From an uncultured Muribaculaceae bacterium (GTDB lineage: Bacteria; Bacteroidota; Bacteroidia; Bacteroidales; Muribaculaceae), in the NCBI GenBank assembly GCA_947632485.1, contig CANRPJ010000005.1:62001-126000 (forward strand): a DNA stretch of 64,000 bases, given 5' to 3'. Positions 1 through 7,964 of this stretch are shown piece by piece; positions within the stretch are counted from its first letter, which is position 1; each line of letters begins with the position of its first letter. The notes below the pieces were generated by a model that did no database searches, was not told the origin of the DNA, and saw nothing but the letters and a program-made list of their open reading frames with translations. The translations under genes were made by a program, and so were the position numbers.

Positions 1-727
1 TCAGGCTGTTGGCCAAGGACGGGAATCTGGCGCCAACAGTCTTTTTTATTAAAAGCATCTGATAATCACGCGGATTGTGACCCTTTTCGATCACTGCCTT
101 GTCTGCCTCGTATTCGTGTACGAGCATCAGTTCCTCCCTCATGAGCCAGGCGGCGGGATTAAACCAGTTGACCATGCACACAAGCTGCGCAATCAATAAA
201 TCTATCCAGTGGCGGGAGGCTATATGTTGCTTCTCATGAGCTGCTATGGCTGGGAGGTTGCTTGTAAAGTCATTACGGCTGATTACAATGTAGCGGATCC
301 AACTGAAGGGAGCGAACCGGTCGTTGTCGGTCACTACATACGTGTAGTCATTCTCCTTCAGCTTCTCTCCTGAACGGATCACTCCTATGAGCTTCACCCA
401 CGTGACCAGGGTCTTAATCGCTACTGCAGCCATTCCGGCAATGAATACCCAAATCAGGACGGTGCCCCATACAGGTGCCGATGTTTCAGTCGCGGTAGCT
501 ACTATTTCAGTTGCTCCGTCAATGCTTATTTGCGGCACATTTGAAGTTCCCGGTCGGGATAATAGTGAGATGATGGGAAGAGTAGAGAAAGCTACAAGAT
601 ATATCATCAGCAGTACGCTACGGTTATAGCCATGCTGATTCTCACCGGAGAGCACCACTTTGTAAACCAGATACATAGCGAGCATCAACAGTCCGCTCAC
701 AATGGAGTAAGATAAAAACGCTCCCAT
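1..727 (-). CDS. BlaR1/MecR1-like M56 sensor metallopeptidase (partial, C-terminus beyond window)
   Basis: About 242 residues are visible, from the ATG at 725-727 to the window edge with no stop, so the C-terminal part is missing. Hydrophobic segments lie near residues 5-25, 38-57 and 87-108. The zinc-protease motif HEKQH is at about 164-168, followed by a membrane segment and the HEYEADKAV motif that is usual in M56 proteins. Family knowledge: these are membrane proteases that sense a signal and relieve repression by BlaI. The gene begins 2 bases after the blaI-like stop codon, so the two are co-transcribed. No beta-lactamase gene is visible, so the output may be something other than antibiotic resistance; in Bacteroidetes this pair often precedes TonB or thioredoxin-like genes, which would lie outside the window. 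Confidence 0.88.
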   Translation of the reverse strand, partial: MGAFLSYSIVSGLLMLAMYLVYKVVLSGENQHGYNRSVLLMIYLVAFSTLPIISLLSRPGTSNVPQISIDGATEIVATATETSAPVWGTVLIWVFIAGMAAVAIKTLVTWVKLIGVIRSGEKLKENDYTYVVTDNDRFAPFSWIRYIVISRNDFTSNLPAIAAHEKQHIASRHWIDLLIAQLVCMVNWFNPAAWLMREELMLVHEYEADKAVIEKGHNPRDYQMLLIKKTVGARFPSLANSL

Positions 728-729
728 GA

Positions 730-1110
730 TTATTTGTTCTTTTGCTCCACCAGATTGAGCAGCTCCTTCAGTTCTTCAGCGGAAATTTTCTCTTCAGCCA
801 CGAGTGCTGAAACCGCACCATAGTAGCTGCCTCCGAAATAATCTTTTATAAACTTTCCTAAGCCCTTGATTCTGAAGGCATCTTTTTCAGCGGTAGCATA
901 GTAGCGGAAAGACCCTCCTTCGTTGCTATGAGCAGCAAAACCCTTGGTTTCGAGTCTCCGCATCACTGTTGATACGGTGTTGAAATGTGGTTTTGGGTCC
1001 GGATAAAGTTCTACAAGTCTACTTATCTGAATCGGGCCGTATTCCCATAGAAGCTGCATCAGCTCCTCCTCTTTGGGTGTAAGTTGCTCTGTTGAAGTCT
1101 TCTTTCTCAT
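730..1110 (-). CDS. BlaI/MecI/CopY-family transcriptional repressor
   Basis: The 126-residue protein has the usual length of BlaI-type winged-helix repressors. The N-terminal half (LTPKEEELMQLLWEYGP, then HFNTVSTVMRRLETKGF) matches the helix-turn-helix and wing of the family. The C-terminal helix (ISAEELKELLNLVEQKNK) would form the dimer arm. It is the first gene of a two-gene operon with the M56 sensor peptidase, which by family analogy inactivates the repressor. Two perfect palindromes directly upstream (1111-1126 and 1143-1160) flank its -7 promoter box, so autorepression is very likely. Confidence 0.92.
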   Translation of the reverse strand: MRKKTSTEQLTPKEEELMQLLWEYGPIQISRLVELYPDPKPHFNTVSTVMRRLETKGFAAHSNEGGSFRYYATAEKDAFRIKGLGKFIKDYFGGSYYGAVSALVAEEKISAEELKELLNLVEQKNK

Positions 1111-1160
1111 AACTATTTTTGTAGTTTATGACGCAAAATTAGAAACTATTTTTATAGTTT
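1111..1160 (-). promoter_or_regulatory. Twin palindromic operators and -7 box of the blaI-like operon
   Basis: Two inverted repeats of the form AACTA-N6-TAGTT are visible at 1111-1126 and, one base pair longer per arm, at 1143-1160. Their centres are 33 bp apart. On the minus strand a Bacteroidetes -7 box TAATTTTG occupies 1134-1141, between the two palindromes. The proximal site would cover the transcription start and the distal one the region upstream of the -7 box. No good -33 TTTG is seen. Binding by the adjacent BlaI-type repressor is inferred from position and symmetry. The rest of the gap to 1506 holds the upstream region of frc; no further gene is visible there. Confidence 0.75.
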
Positions 1161-1348
1161 AATCTACGAAATGAAGAATTTAACAATCCTTAACTTTTGA
1201 TAGGCTGTATGATAGTTGAAAAATACAGGTTATGCTTGTTTTGATGCAATAACTTATCAGATACAATTCCCGATTATATAGTAATTTAGTGCCCTTATAG
1301 AAGTTTGATAGCTCAGCAGAAATTACTTTAACCCGGATTAACGTTTCT

Positions 1349-1393
1349 TTTGCAAATTGGATAAAAAGTTAACTTTCGTTTCACTGAGCTCAG
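1349..1393 (+). promoter_or_regulatory. Candidate promoter and palindromic operator of the oxalate operon
   Basis: A near-consensus -7 box TAACTTTC lies at 1370-1377, with TTTG at 1349-1352, although the 17-base spacing is shorter than the usual 19-21. A perfect 10-bp palindrome CTGAGCTCAG is at 1384-1393, where transcription would begin. The remaining leader of about 115 bases before the frc ATG has a weak stem (CGGTGT with ACGCCG, near 1419-1437). The promoter call is tentative, and no known regulator can be assigned to the palindrome. Confidence 0.35.
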
Positions 1394-1506
1394 GCTATTC
1401 GGCAGTTGTGTCTCTCCTGACGGTGTAAACTCAACGCCGGTAAGCATTGTTAGAATATCGAACATGAATTAAAACTTAAAACAAAAACTTATAAACACTT
1501 AAAATT

Positions 1507-2817
1507 ATGAAAAACGCACCCTTACAAGGAATCAAGGTTGTAGATTTTACTGAGGTACAGTCAGGTCCCTCATGTACGCAAATGCTCGCATGGCTTGGTG
1601 CCGATGTGATTAAAATTGAACGTCCCGGAGTAGGTGATGCTACCAGAAAGGAGCTCCAGTTTAATCCCGATCTTCCTTCATATTATTTCCTTCAGCTCAA
1701 CTCCGACAAGAAGTCGCTTTCGCTTGATGCAAAGACTCCCGACGGAAAAGAGATTCTTACGAAGCTTATCAAGGAATGCGATATATTTGTAGAAAATCTG
1801 CACCCGGGTGCAATGGATAAACTCGGATTCTCATGGGAGGCTGTTCATGCCCTGAACCCAAGATGTATCTATGGCACGATCAAGGGCTTCCCGGTTTCTT
1901 CAAAGTATAAGGATCTGAAGGCCTACGAGCCGATTGCACAGGTCACTGCAGCCGCCGCTTCTACTACCGGCTGGTTCGATGGCGAGTATAATATCCCGAC
2001 CCAGAGCGGTGCGGCTCTTGGTGATTCAAACACAGGTATGCACCTTCTGATTGGTCTGCTCGCCGCTCTTCAGCAGCGTAACAATACAGGTGAAGGCTGC
2101 TACGTATATCAGTCGATGCACAATGCTTGCCTCAACCTCTGCAGAATCAAGACGCGTGACCAGCTCACTCTCGATAAGATCGGTTATCTTACCCAGTTCC
2201 CGCAGTATCCTAATGGAAAATTCGGTGATTGTGTGCCTCGTGCCGGTAATATTGAAGGTGGTGGCGTGCTTGGCTGGACTTATAAGTGCAAGCCGGCAGG
2301 AGAACTCGACTCCGCTCTTGATGCCAACAATTATGTATATGTGATCCTCCAGCGTGGCGAAAAAGACTTCGAGCAGTTCTGCAAGGCTACTGGATTCACA
2401 GATTGGCTTACAAATCCCGATTTCAATACCGCAGATGCCCGCGACCGCCACAAACAGGAGATCTACAAGCGTATCGGAGAGTGGACAGCCGATAAGACCA
2501 AGTTTGAGGTAACTGAGATTCTTGGCAAGTATGGTGTTCCGGTTGGTCCGGTGCTCTCTACCAAGGAGGTGATGAGCGATGAGAGCCTTTATGACGGCAA
2601 TACTCTCGTAAAAATCAACCAGGGTGGTGAAGTTGGTGAGTTCGTAACAGTTGGTTGCCCATTCACGATGTCGAACTTCCAGCCTACCTATGGACCGTGT
2701 CCTACTCTGGGTGGCAATACCGAAGAGATTCTGAAAGACCTCGGTTATACTGATGAGCAGATGGCCGAATTTGCTAAGAACGGTACTACGAAACCGCTTT
2801 CCGACGGTCAGATGTAA
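1507..2817 (+). CDS. frc: Formyl-CoA:oxalate CoA-transferase
   Basis: This class III CoA-transferase moves CoA from formyl-CoA to oxalate, giving oxalyl-CoA and formate, in the cytoplasm. The 436-residue protein is full length for the family. It opens with GIKVVDFTEVQSGPSCTQ, and the catalytic aspartate is D173 in ALGDSNTGMH, equivalent to Asp169 of the Oxalobacter enzyme. The glycine-rich loop reads EGGG at 251-254, where the Oxalobacter enzyme as I recall it has GGGG. It is first in a three-gene operon with oxc and a permease, so the context agrees with oxalate rather than carnitine or bile-acid CoA transfer. The start ATG follows an A-rich stretch without a clear Shine-Dalgarno, which is normal for Bacteroidetes. 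Confidence 0.93.
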   Translation: MKNAPLQGIKVVDFTEVQSGPSCTQMLAWLGADVIKIERPGVGDATRKELQFNPDLPSYYFLQLNSDKKSLSLDAKTPDGKEILTKLIKECDIFVENLHPGAMDKLGFSWEAVHALNPRCIYGTIKGFPVSSKYKDLKAYEPIAQVTAAAASTTGWFDGEYNIPTQSGAALGDSNTGMHLLIGLLAALQQRNNTGEGCYVYQSMHNACLNLCRIKTRDQLTLDKIGYLTQFPQYPNGKFGDCVPRAGNIEGGGVLGWTYKCKPAGELDSALDANNYVYVILQRGEKDFEQFCKATGFTDWLTNPDFNTADARDRHKQEIYKRIGEWTADKTKFEVTEILGKYGVPVGPVLSTKEVMSDESLYDGNTLVKINQGGEVGEFVTVGCPFTMSNFQPTYGPCPTLGGNTEEILKDLGYTDEQMAEFAKNGTTKPLSDGQM

Positions 2818-2836
2818 ATAAGCACTTTTGCTTCCG

Positions 2837-2862
2837 ATCCCCCTCCGGTTCCGGAGGGGGAT
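2837..2862 (+). terminator. Strong hairpin between frc and oxc (attenuator or processing site)
   Basis: A perfect 12-base inverted repeat (ATCCCCCTCCGG and its complement) is separated by only two bases, giving an 11-bp stem with a GTTC loop. The following sequence is ATTTAAGG, a poor U-tract. It may therefore act as a partial terminator, a processing stop or an mRNA-stabilising element that sets the frc to oxc ratio. No new -7 box is obvious between it and the oxc start. Confidence 0.6.
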
Positions 2863-2920
2863 TTAAGGAAGTGGAAATATTAAAAAGAAAACCTGATAAT
2901 ATAAAGAAAAACACCACTAT

Positions 2921-4669
2921 ATGAATACTGAAAACTCTACTGCCGCCGCCAAAGAGGCTCCGAAATTTCCTGAGCAGGTCACCGGCATGTACATACTTGC
3001 TGAATCCTTACGCCGCATGGGGCTTACTAATGTATATGGTCTTGTAGGTATCCCTGTCACTGAAGCTGCCTATGCCATGCAGAAAGTCGGCATGAATTTC
3101 TATGGTTTCCGTTTTGAGCAGCAGGCCGGTATGGCAGCCGCCACTTATGGCTACCTCACGAAGAAGCCTGGAGTGTTGCTCACCGTTTCATCGCTCGGAT
3201 TCCTCAATGGCCTTACTGCCACTACTAATGCTACAGTGAACTGCTACCCGATGATTCAGATCTCCGGTGCGAGCGACCCGACAATGGTTGATATGAACGT
3301 GGGTACCTACGAGCAGCTCGACCAGCTTAATACGGCGCGTCCCCTCGTGAAGGCCGCCTTCCGTTGCTCCTACGCCAAGGATATTCCTTCGGCAGTGGCC
3401 CGAGCTTACAGGGCAGCTGTTAGCGGTCGTCCCGGCGGAGTATATATCGATATGACCACTCCCGCTCTCGGTGAGGTGATGAACCGTGAGGACGCCGAGA
3501 AGCTGTTCTATTCTCCGGTTGACCTCGCTTCGCCGGTAGCTCCTAATCAGGAAAGCGTAGACCGCGCGGTAGAACTTCTTCTTTCCGCTAAGCGTCCGGC
3601 CATTCTTCTTGGTAAGGGTGCAGCTTATGCCCAGGTCGACGATAAGATCAAGACTCTGATTGAGACCTATAAGATACCTTACCTCGCAATGTCGATGGCC
3701 AAGGGTCTGATGCCCGACAATGGCGAATACAGCGCCCTGAGCTGCCGTTCCGATATCATGGAGAAGGCAGATGTGGTAATGGTGATCGGCGCCCGAATCA
3801 ACTGGATGCTCTCATTCGGTAAGGGCAAGTGGAATCCGGAAGGAAAATTCATTCAGCTCGATGTGGAGCCGCAGGAGATCGACCGCAATGTGCCTATCGC
3901 AGCTCCGGTAGTAGGCGATATGGGCGAGAGCCTCGATATGATTCTCGCCGGCATGAAGGGTAAGACGATGCAGGCTGATCCGCAGTGGCTCGCCTCGCTG
4001 CAGGCCGAAACGAAGGCGAAAAATGCCAAGTTTGCCGAAAGGCTCGAGAAGGCTAAGGCCGACAAGCCGATGACTCACTGGAGCGCATTGGCAGCAATCA
4101 AGCCTATTCTGGCAGAGAATCCCGATGTGATTCTTGTGAACGAAGGCGCAAATACGCTCGACGATACGCGTGACACTATTGATATGGTCACTCCTCGCCA
4201 TAGAATCGATTGCGCTTCATGGTCAATCATGGGCATGGGTATGGGATCTTGTGTAGGCGCCGCTACCTCCACGCCTGAAGGCAAGAGCGTTGTAGCTATT
4301 GAAGGAGACTCCGCATTCGGCTTCTCCGGAATGGATTTCGCTACAATCTGCCGATTCAAGCTCCCGGTTACGGTCGTGATCTTCAATAATGGCGGTATCT
4401 ACAATGGTGTGGGTGTTAACCCCTCCGGAGGTGATGCTCCCGCTCCTACCACCCTCGATATCAATGCTAAATATAACCTTATAGGCGAGGCATTCGGAGC
4501 TAAGAATTACCGTGTTGACAATATGGAAGATCTCTCGGCAGCCCTTAAAGAGGCTATCGCATCGAAGCAGCCGTGTCTGATTGATGTGCAGCTTGCTGCG
4601 GACTCCGGTAAGGAATCGGGTCATATCGGTTACCTTAATCCTACTCCTCTTATCTCCTATACGGTGTAA
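2921..4669 (+). CDS. oxc: Oxalyl-CoA decarboxylase
   Basis: This thiamin-diphosphate enzyme decarboxylates oxalyl-CoA to formyl-CoA, which Frc then recycles. The 582-residue protein has the three domains of the family: an N-terminal Pyr domain with the cofactor-activating glutamate at E66 (FRFEQQAGMAAATYG), a central domain from about 210, and a C-terminal PP domain with the ThDP and magnesium motif GDSAFGFSGMDFATICRF through NNGG at about 466-492. The first 16 residues are a short polar extension. It lies 103 bases after frc and 41 bases before the permease gene. Acetolactate synthase is excluded by the GDSAFGFSGM and NNGGIYNG motifs, typical of Oxc, and by the frc neighbour. Confidence 0.95.
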   Translation: MNTENSTAAAKEAPKFPEQVTGMYILAESLRRMGLTNVYGLVGIPVTEAAYAMQKVGMNFYGFRFEQQAGMAAATYGYLTKKPGVLLTVSSLGFLNGLTATTNATVNCYPMIQISGASDPTMVDMNVGTYEQLDQLNTARPLVKAAFRCSYAKDIPSAVARAYRAAVSGRPGGVYIDMTTPALGEVMNREDAEKLFYSPVDLASPVAPNQESVDRAVELLLSAKRPAILLGKGAAYAQVDDKIKTLIETYKIPYLAMSMAKGLMPDNGEYSALSCRSDIMEKADVVMVIGARINWMLSFGKGKWNPEGKFIQLDVEPQEIDRNVPIAAPVVGDMGESLDMILAGMKGKTMQADPQWLASLQAETKAKNAKFAERLEKAKADKPMTHWSALAAIKPILAENPDVILVNEGANTLDDTRDTIDMVTPRHRIDCASWSIMGMGMGSCVGAATSTPEGKSVVAIEGDSAFGFSGMDFATICRFKLPVTVVIFNNGGIYNGVGVNPSGGDAPAPTTLDINAKYNLIGEAFGAKNYRVDNMEDLSAALKEAIASKQPCLIDVQLAADSGKESGHIGYLNPTPLISYTV

Positions 4670-4710
4670 TTATCCTGCAAGTAAGAGTATTAACTTAAAA
4701 GAATTCTGCT

Positions 4711-5685
4711 ATGGACTTATCGCATGTAATTCTCTACGCCATTGTGCCGATCATAGTGGTGATGCTTGCCGGATTCATTGCCGGAAAGAAAGGAGCATTC
4801 TCAGGAGAGGACGCCAAGAAATTCAATAAAGTGGTTCTCGATTTCGCATTGCCTGCCGCATTGTTTGTATCGATTGTGCAGGCTTCGCGCGAAGACCTCG
4901 TGAAAGACATCAGGCTTACGCTTGTGTCGGCTATAGGCATCATGGCCTGCTTCATGATAGTCTATTTCGTATTCAAATATTGTTTCAAGAAGAACACCGG
5001 CGCTGATGCCGCCGTTTCCGCCCTTATCAGCGGTTCGCCTACAATCGGTTTCCTCGGCTTTGCCGTTCTGGAGCCTATTTTCGGCACCACGCCTTCGGTA
5101 GCGCTCGTCGTAGCCATTGTCGGTATCGTAGTCAATGCAATCGGTATTCCGGTGGGCCTCTCGCTGATGAACGCATCTCTCGAGAAGCAGAATCCGGGCT
5201 CCACCAAGAAGGAGAGCGCATGGAAGCCGGTGCTCCACGCTTTGGAGCAGCCTGTGGCCTGGGCTCCGATTCTGGCAGTAGTTTGGGTTGTGGCTGGAAT
5301 TCCCTGGCCGAAGGAGTTCAGTCCTTCGTTCGACCTTATAGCTAAGGCTAACGCTTCGATGGCGGTATTCTCAGCCGGTATCACCCTTTCTGCCATTAAG
5401 TTTACAATCAACTGGCAGGCAGTGCTCGGTTCAATAATGAAGATGATCATGATGCCCGCAGTGGTTCTGATTCTGGGTCTTCTCTTCAAGATGGATCCGC
5501 TGAATCTTAAGATGCTTGTAGTGGCAGCCGCTCTGCCGCCGGCATTCTCGGGAATCATCATCGCCGACGAATACAACACTTACGTGGCTACCGGTACTTC
5601 GTCGCTGACTCTGTCGGTTATCCTTTTCGTCGGGTTCTGTCCTCTCTGGATCTGGCTCACTGATCTCGCTCTCGGAATGTTCTGA
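4711..5685 (+). CDS. AEC-family permease, probable oxalate/formate carrier
   Basis: The 324-residue protein has about ten hydrophobic segments arranged as two five-helix halves joined by a polar loop (NASLEKQNPGSTKKESAWK) at about residues 155-173. This is the layout of the auxin-efflux-carrier (AEC) family, which contains malate and malonate carriers. Placement directly after frc and oxc parallels the E. coli yfd locus, where the AEC member yfdV sits beside yfdW (frc) and yfdU (oxc). Transport of oxalate, perhaps in exchange for formate, is inferred from this context. The major-facilitator OxlT carrier of Oxalobacter is not seen here. Confidence 0.85.
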   Translation: MDLSHVILYAIVPIIVVMLAGFIAGKKGAFSGEDAKKFNKVVLDFALPAALFVSIVQASREDLVKDIRLTLVSAIGIMACFMIVYFVFKYCFKKNTGADAAVSALISGSPTIGFLGFAVLEPIFGTTPSVALVVAIVGIVVNAIGIPVGLSLMNASLEKQNPGSTKKESAWKPVLHALEQPVAWAPILAVVWVVAGIPWPKEFSPSFDLIAKANASMAVFSAGITLSAIKFTINWQAVLGSIMKMIMMPAVVLILGLLFKMDPLNLKMLVVAAALPPAFSGIIIADEYNTYVATGTSSLTLSVILFVGFCPLWIWLTDLALGMF

Positions 5686-5726
5686 TAAGCGATAATCCTT
5701 TGATAGATTTAGAGGTCAGGAGTTGA

Positions 5727-5801
5727 CCTTGACACGAATTTGAGGTTAATTGGCTAATCTTAAGCCTGTTAACCTCTTTTGCTTGTCAAGGCTGTCAAGC
5801 C
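5727..5801 (-). repeat. 75-bp palindromic intergenic repeat, copy 1
   Basis: Read on the minus strand it starts GGCTTGACAGCCTTGAC and ends TTCGTGTCAAGG. It has nested inverted repeats: CCTTGAC with GTCAAGG at the outside, GAGGTTAA with TTAACCTC inside, and GGCT with AGCC at the centre. Two further copies with the same 75-base length lie at 56999-57073 and 62775-62849. This copy lies between the convergent permease and MFS genes and may serve as a two-way terminator. Confidence 0.7.
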
Positions 5802-5830
5802 GGCTGTCTCTGACTCGCCCCCTGCTCAGC

Positions 5831-7027
5831 CTAACGGAGCCGGTGGCGCAGGAAATAGCCCCGTGAGTAGAGAAGGAAGAAAGCAGCACCGATACCGTTC
5901 ACGGCCCACCCAGCCCAGAAGGCAGGAAAGAAACCGAAATGATCGGCTATAACCCCGCCGAGCAGGATTCCGAGACCGATGCCGACGTCCCAGCTCACGA
6001 GCAGTGTGGAGTTAGCGGCACCTCGCTGGTTATTGGAGGCGAGGTTTATGAACATCATCTGGAATGCAGGAAACATGTGGCCGTTACCCAGACCGATTAT
6101 AAGAGCCGAGGCATAGTAGGCCCAGGGATCATGAACTGCTGCAAACAGCAGGTAGCCGCAGAGCGCGGTCAGCACCCCCACGGTAGCGTTGCGGGTAATC
6201 AGTCCCCGGCGCAGTGACCTGCTTCCGGTGAGTCGCGACAGGATAAGCCCCAAGGCAAGGAGGAAGAAGAAGAGACCGGTGCCTCCGGTGATTCCGAGAT
6301 GCTCCTTGGCATATAGCGCTATGTAGGTGGAGATTACACCATAGCTGAAAGCGAAGCAAACTATACAGATACCCTGACTCCAGCCCTTGGTGAGAATGAA
6401 CCGGTCGAGCGAGAGAGGCATGAGGTTTCTAAGCAGCGGGCGCGCCTTCAGCTTCACTCCGCAGTTGAGCACGAATGCCCCCATTCCTACGGCAAGCGAG
6501 AGAGCAAAGAGCACATCGAAATCCGGCCATACCTGATATATGAGCAGGGCTACCGTGGGACTGATTGCTGTGGCGAGATTATTGCTGAGGCCGTAATAGC
6601 CGATACCTTCCGACCTGCGCGAGGAGGGGAGCACATCGATGGCCACTGTAGAGTTGGATACGGTAGCTACTCCGAATGGAGCGCCGTGAAGCGTACGCAC
6701 AATGGTGAAAAACGCCAGTGTGCCGGCCAGGATATATCCGGCGAAGAAGAGCGCGAAGTAGAAGAAGCTCAGCAGCAGCACCTTTTTCCGGGGAAAGGAA
6801 TCTACTATGTATCCGCTCAGCGACCTTACCGCAAGAGCCACAAGAGTATAGCCCGAGAGCACAAATCCGATCTCCTGCTTTGAGGCTCCGTAGGTGTCTG
6901 ACAGGTAGAGGGGAAGCAGGGGAGTAAGCAGCATGAAGGAGAAGAAGAGACAGAAATTGGCTCCCCACACCCGAAGGTAATTGCTATTCCAAAGCTTTTC
7001 AGCTGCCGGACGTAATGATTCAGTCAT
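5831..7027 (-). CDS. MFS transporter
   Basis: The 398-residue protein has about twelve hydrophobic segments. The loop between segments 2 and 3 reads GYIVDSFPRKKVLL, close to the G-x3-D-x2-G-R-K/R signature of the major facilitator superfamily, and RTLHGAPFGVATVSN resembles drug-efflux members. The substrate cannot be told from sequence. Its start overlaps the end of the EamA gene by 8 bases, so it is the last gene of an araC-eamA-mfs operon and is probably controlled by that AraC protein. The first ATG is used because it follows this translational overlap. Confidence 0.85.
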   Translation of the reverse strand: MTESLRPAAEKLWNSNYLRVWGANFCLFFSFMLLTPLLPLYLSDTYGASKQEIGFVLSGYTLVALAVRSLSGYIVDSFPRKKVLLLSFFYFALFFAGYILAGTLAFFTIVRTLHGAPFGVATVSNSTVAIDVLPSSRRSEGIGYYGLSNNLATAISPTVALLIYQVWPDFDVLFALSLAVGMGAFVLNCGVKLKARPLLRNLMPLSLDRFILTKGWSQGICIVCFAFSYGVISTYIALYAKEHLGITGGTGLFFFLLALGLILSRLTGSRSLRRGLITRNATVGVLTALCGYLLFAAVHDPWAYYASALIIGLGNGHMFPAFQMMFINLASNNQRGAANSTLLVSWDVGIGLGILLGGVIADHFGFFPAFWAGWAVNGIGAAFFLLYSRGYFLRHRLR

Positions 7028-7964
7028 GATGTTTTATCAGATGATAGAAGCGTGGGAAGAGCTTCCGGATCCGGAGTACCGTAGCTGCCACTTTATCAGC
7101 GGCCACTACTCCGGTCACGGCCGTAAGGATCAGCAGCAGTCCCACCGCCTCGCGGACGCTGAGCGCTTCGCCAAACACACAGATTCCTACTACCACAGCC
7201 GTAAGAGGCTCCAGAGCTCCTAAAATGGCCGTAACGGTAGATCCTACAGATTGCACTGCCAGGGTGGTGCATACAAGCGAAATAACAGTAGGCACGAGAC
7301 CGAGCGCCAGAGCACACGCCCACATGAATAGCCCCTCAGGAGGACGAAGGCCGTCGTGAAGCGGGCTTACGGCCACGAAAAGAACCACGCCCCCGAGAAG
7401 CACCCAGAAGGTAAGCACAAGAGTAGGCACCTCGCGCAGAGGACCGCGCACTGCAAACACCAGATAGAGCGCGTAGGTCAGTGCTGAACCCATCACCATT
7501 GCCATACCTAAGCCTGAGAGCCCGTCGGCTCCTCCCTTATTGAGCAGAAATATCCCCGCGAGGGCGAGCGCCAGGCAAAAGATTACCGAAGCCCGGAGAC
7601 GCTCCCGAAACGCCGTAGCCATGATCAGGGCTACCATGATAGGATATACGAAGAGAAGAGTAGAGGCAATTCCGGCAGGCATAAGATTATAGCTTTCAAA
7701 GAGCAGCAGGGAAGATGCTCCCATGAGCAGTCCCAGACCCAGCAGAGGCATCACAGCCTGCCGGTCTACTTTTAGTCTCTGGCCTCTGATGCGGATCATT
7801 ACGAAGAGAGCCGCCATGCCTATCAGATAGCGCCAGAAAAGCACGTCGGCCGCCTTAAGCCCTTCTGAGTAGAGAGGTAGGGCGAAAAGCGGATTGAGGC
7901 CGTAGGTGGCCGCTGCTATGGCAGCAAGGATAAAGCCGCGGAACCGGGATGTGGCGGATTTCAT
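7020..7964 (-). CDS. EamA (DMT superfamily) metabolite exporter
   Basis: The 314-residue protein has about ten membrane segments in two EamA repeats of about 140 residues each. The second repeat carries ILGALEPLTAVVVGICVFGEALS, the conserved end of EamA domains. Family members export amino acids, purines or other metabolites; the substrate here is unknown. It overlaps both the araC stop (4 bases) and the MFS start (8 bases), so the three genes are one translationally coupled operon. Confidence 0.85.
   Translation of the reverse strand: MKSATSRFRGFILAAIAAATYGLNPLFALPLYSEGLKAADVLFWRYLIGMAALFVMIRIRGQRLKVDRQAVMPLLGLGLLMGASSLLLFESYNLMPAGIASTLLFVYPIMVALIMATAFRERLRASVIFCLALALAGIFLLNKGGADGLSGLGMAMVMGSALTYALYLVFAVRGPLREVPTLVLTFWVLLGGVVLFVAVSPLHDGLRPPEGLFMWACALALGLVPTVISLVCTTLAVQSVGSTVTAILGALEPLTAVVVGICVFGEALSVREAVGLLLILTAVTGVVAADKVAATVLRIRKLFPRFYHLIKHHD

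Noticed and set aside
1..1110. Beta-lactam resistance locus
   Set aside because: The BlaI and BlaR1-like pair is present, but no beta-lactamase or penicillin-binding protein is visible; the pair controls other functions in many Bacteroidetes.
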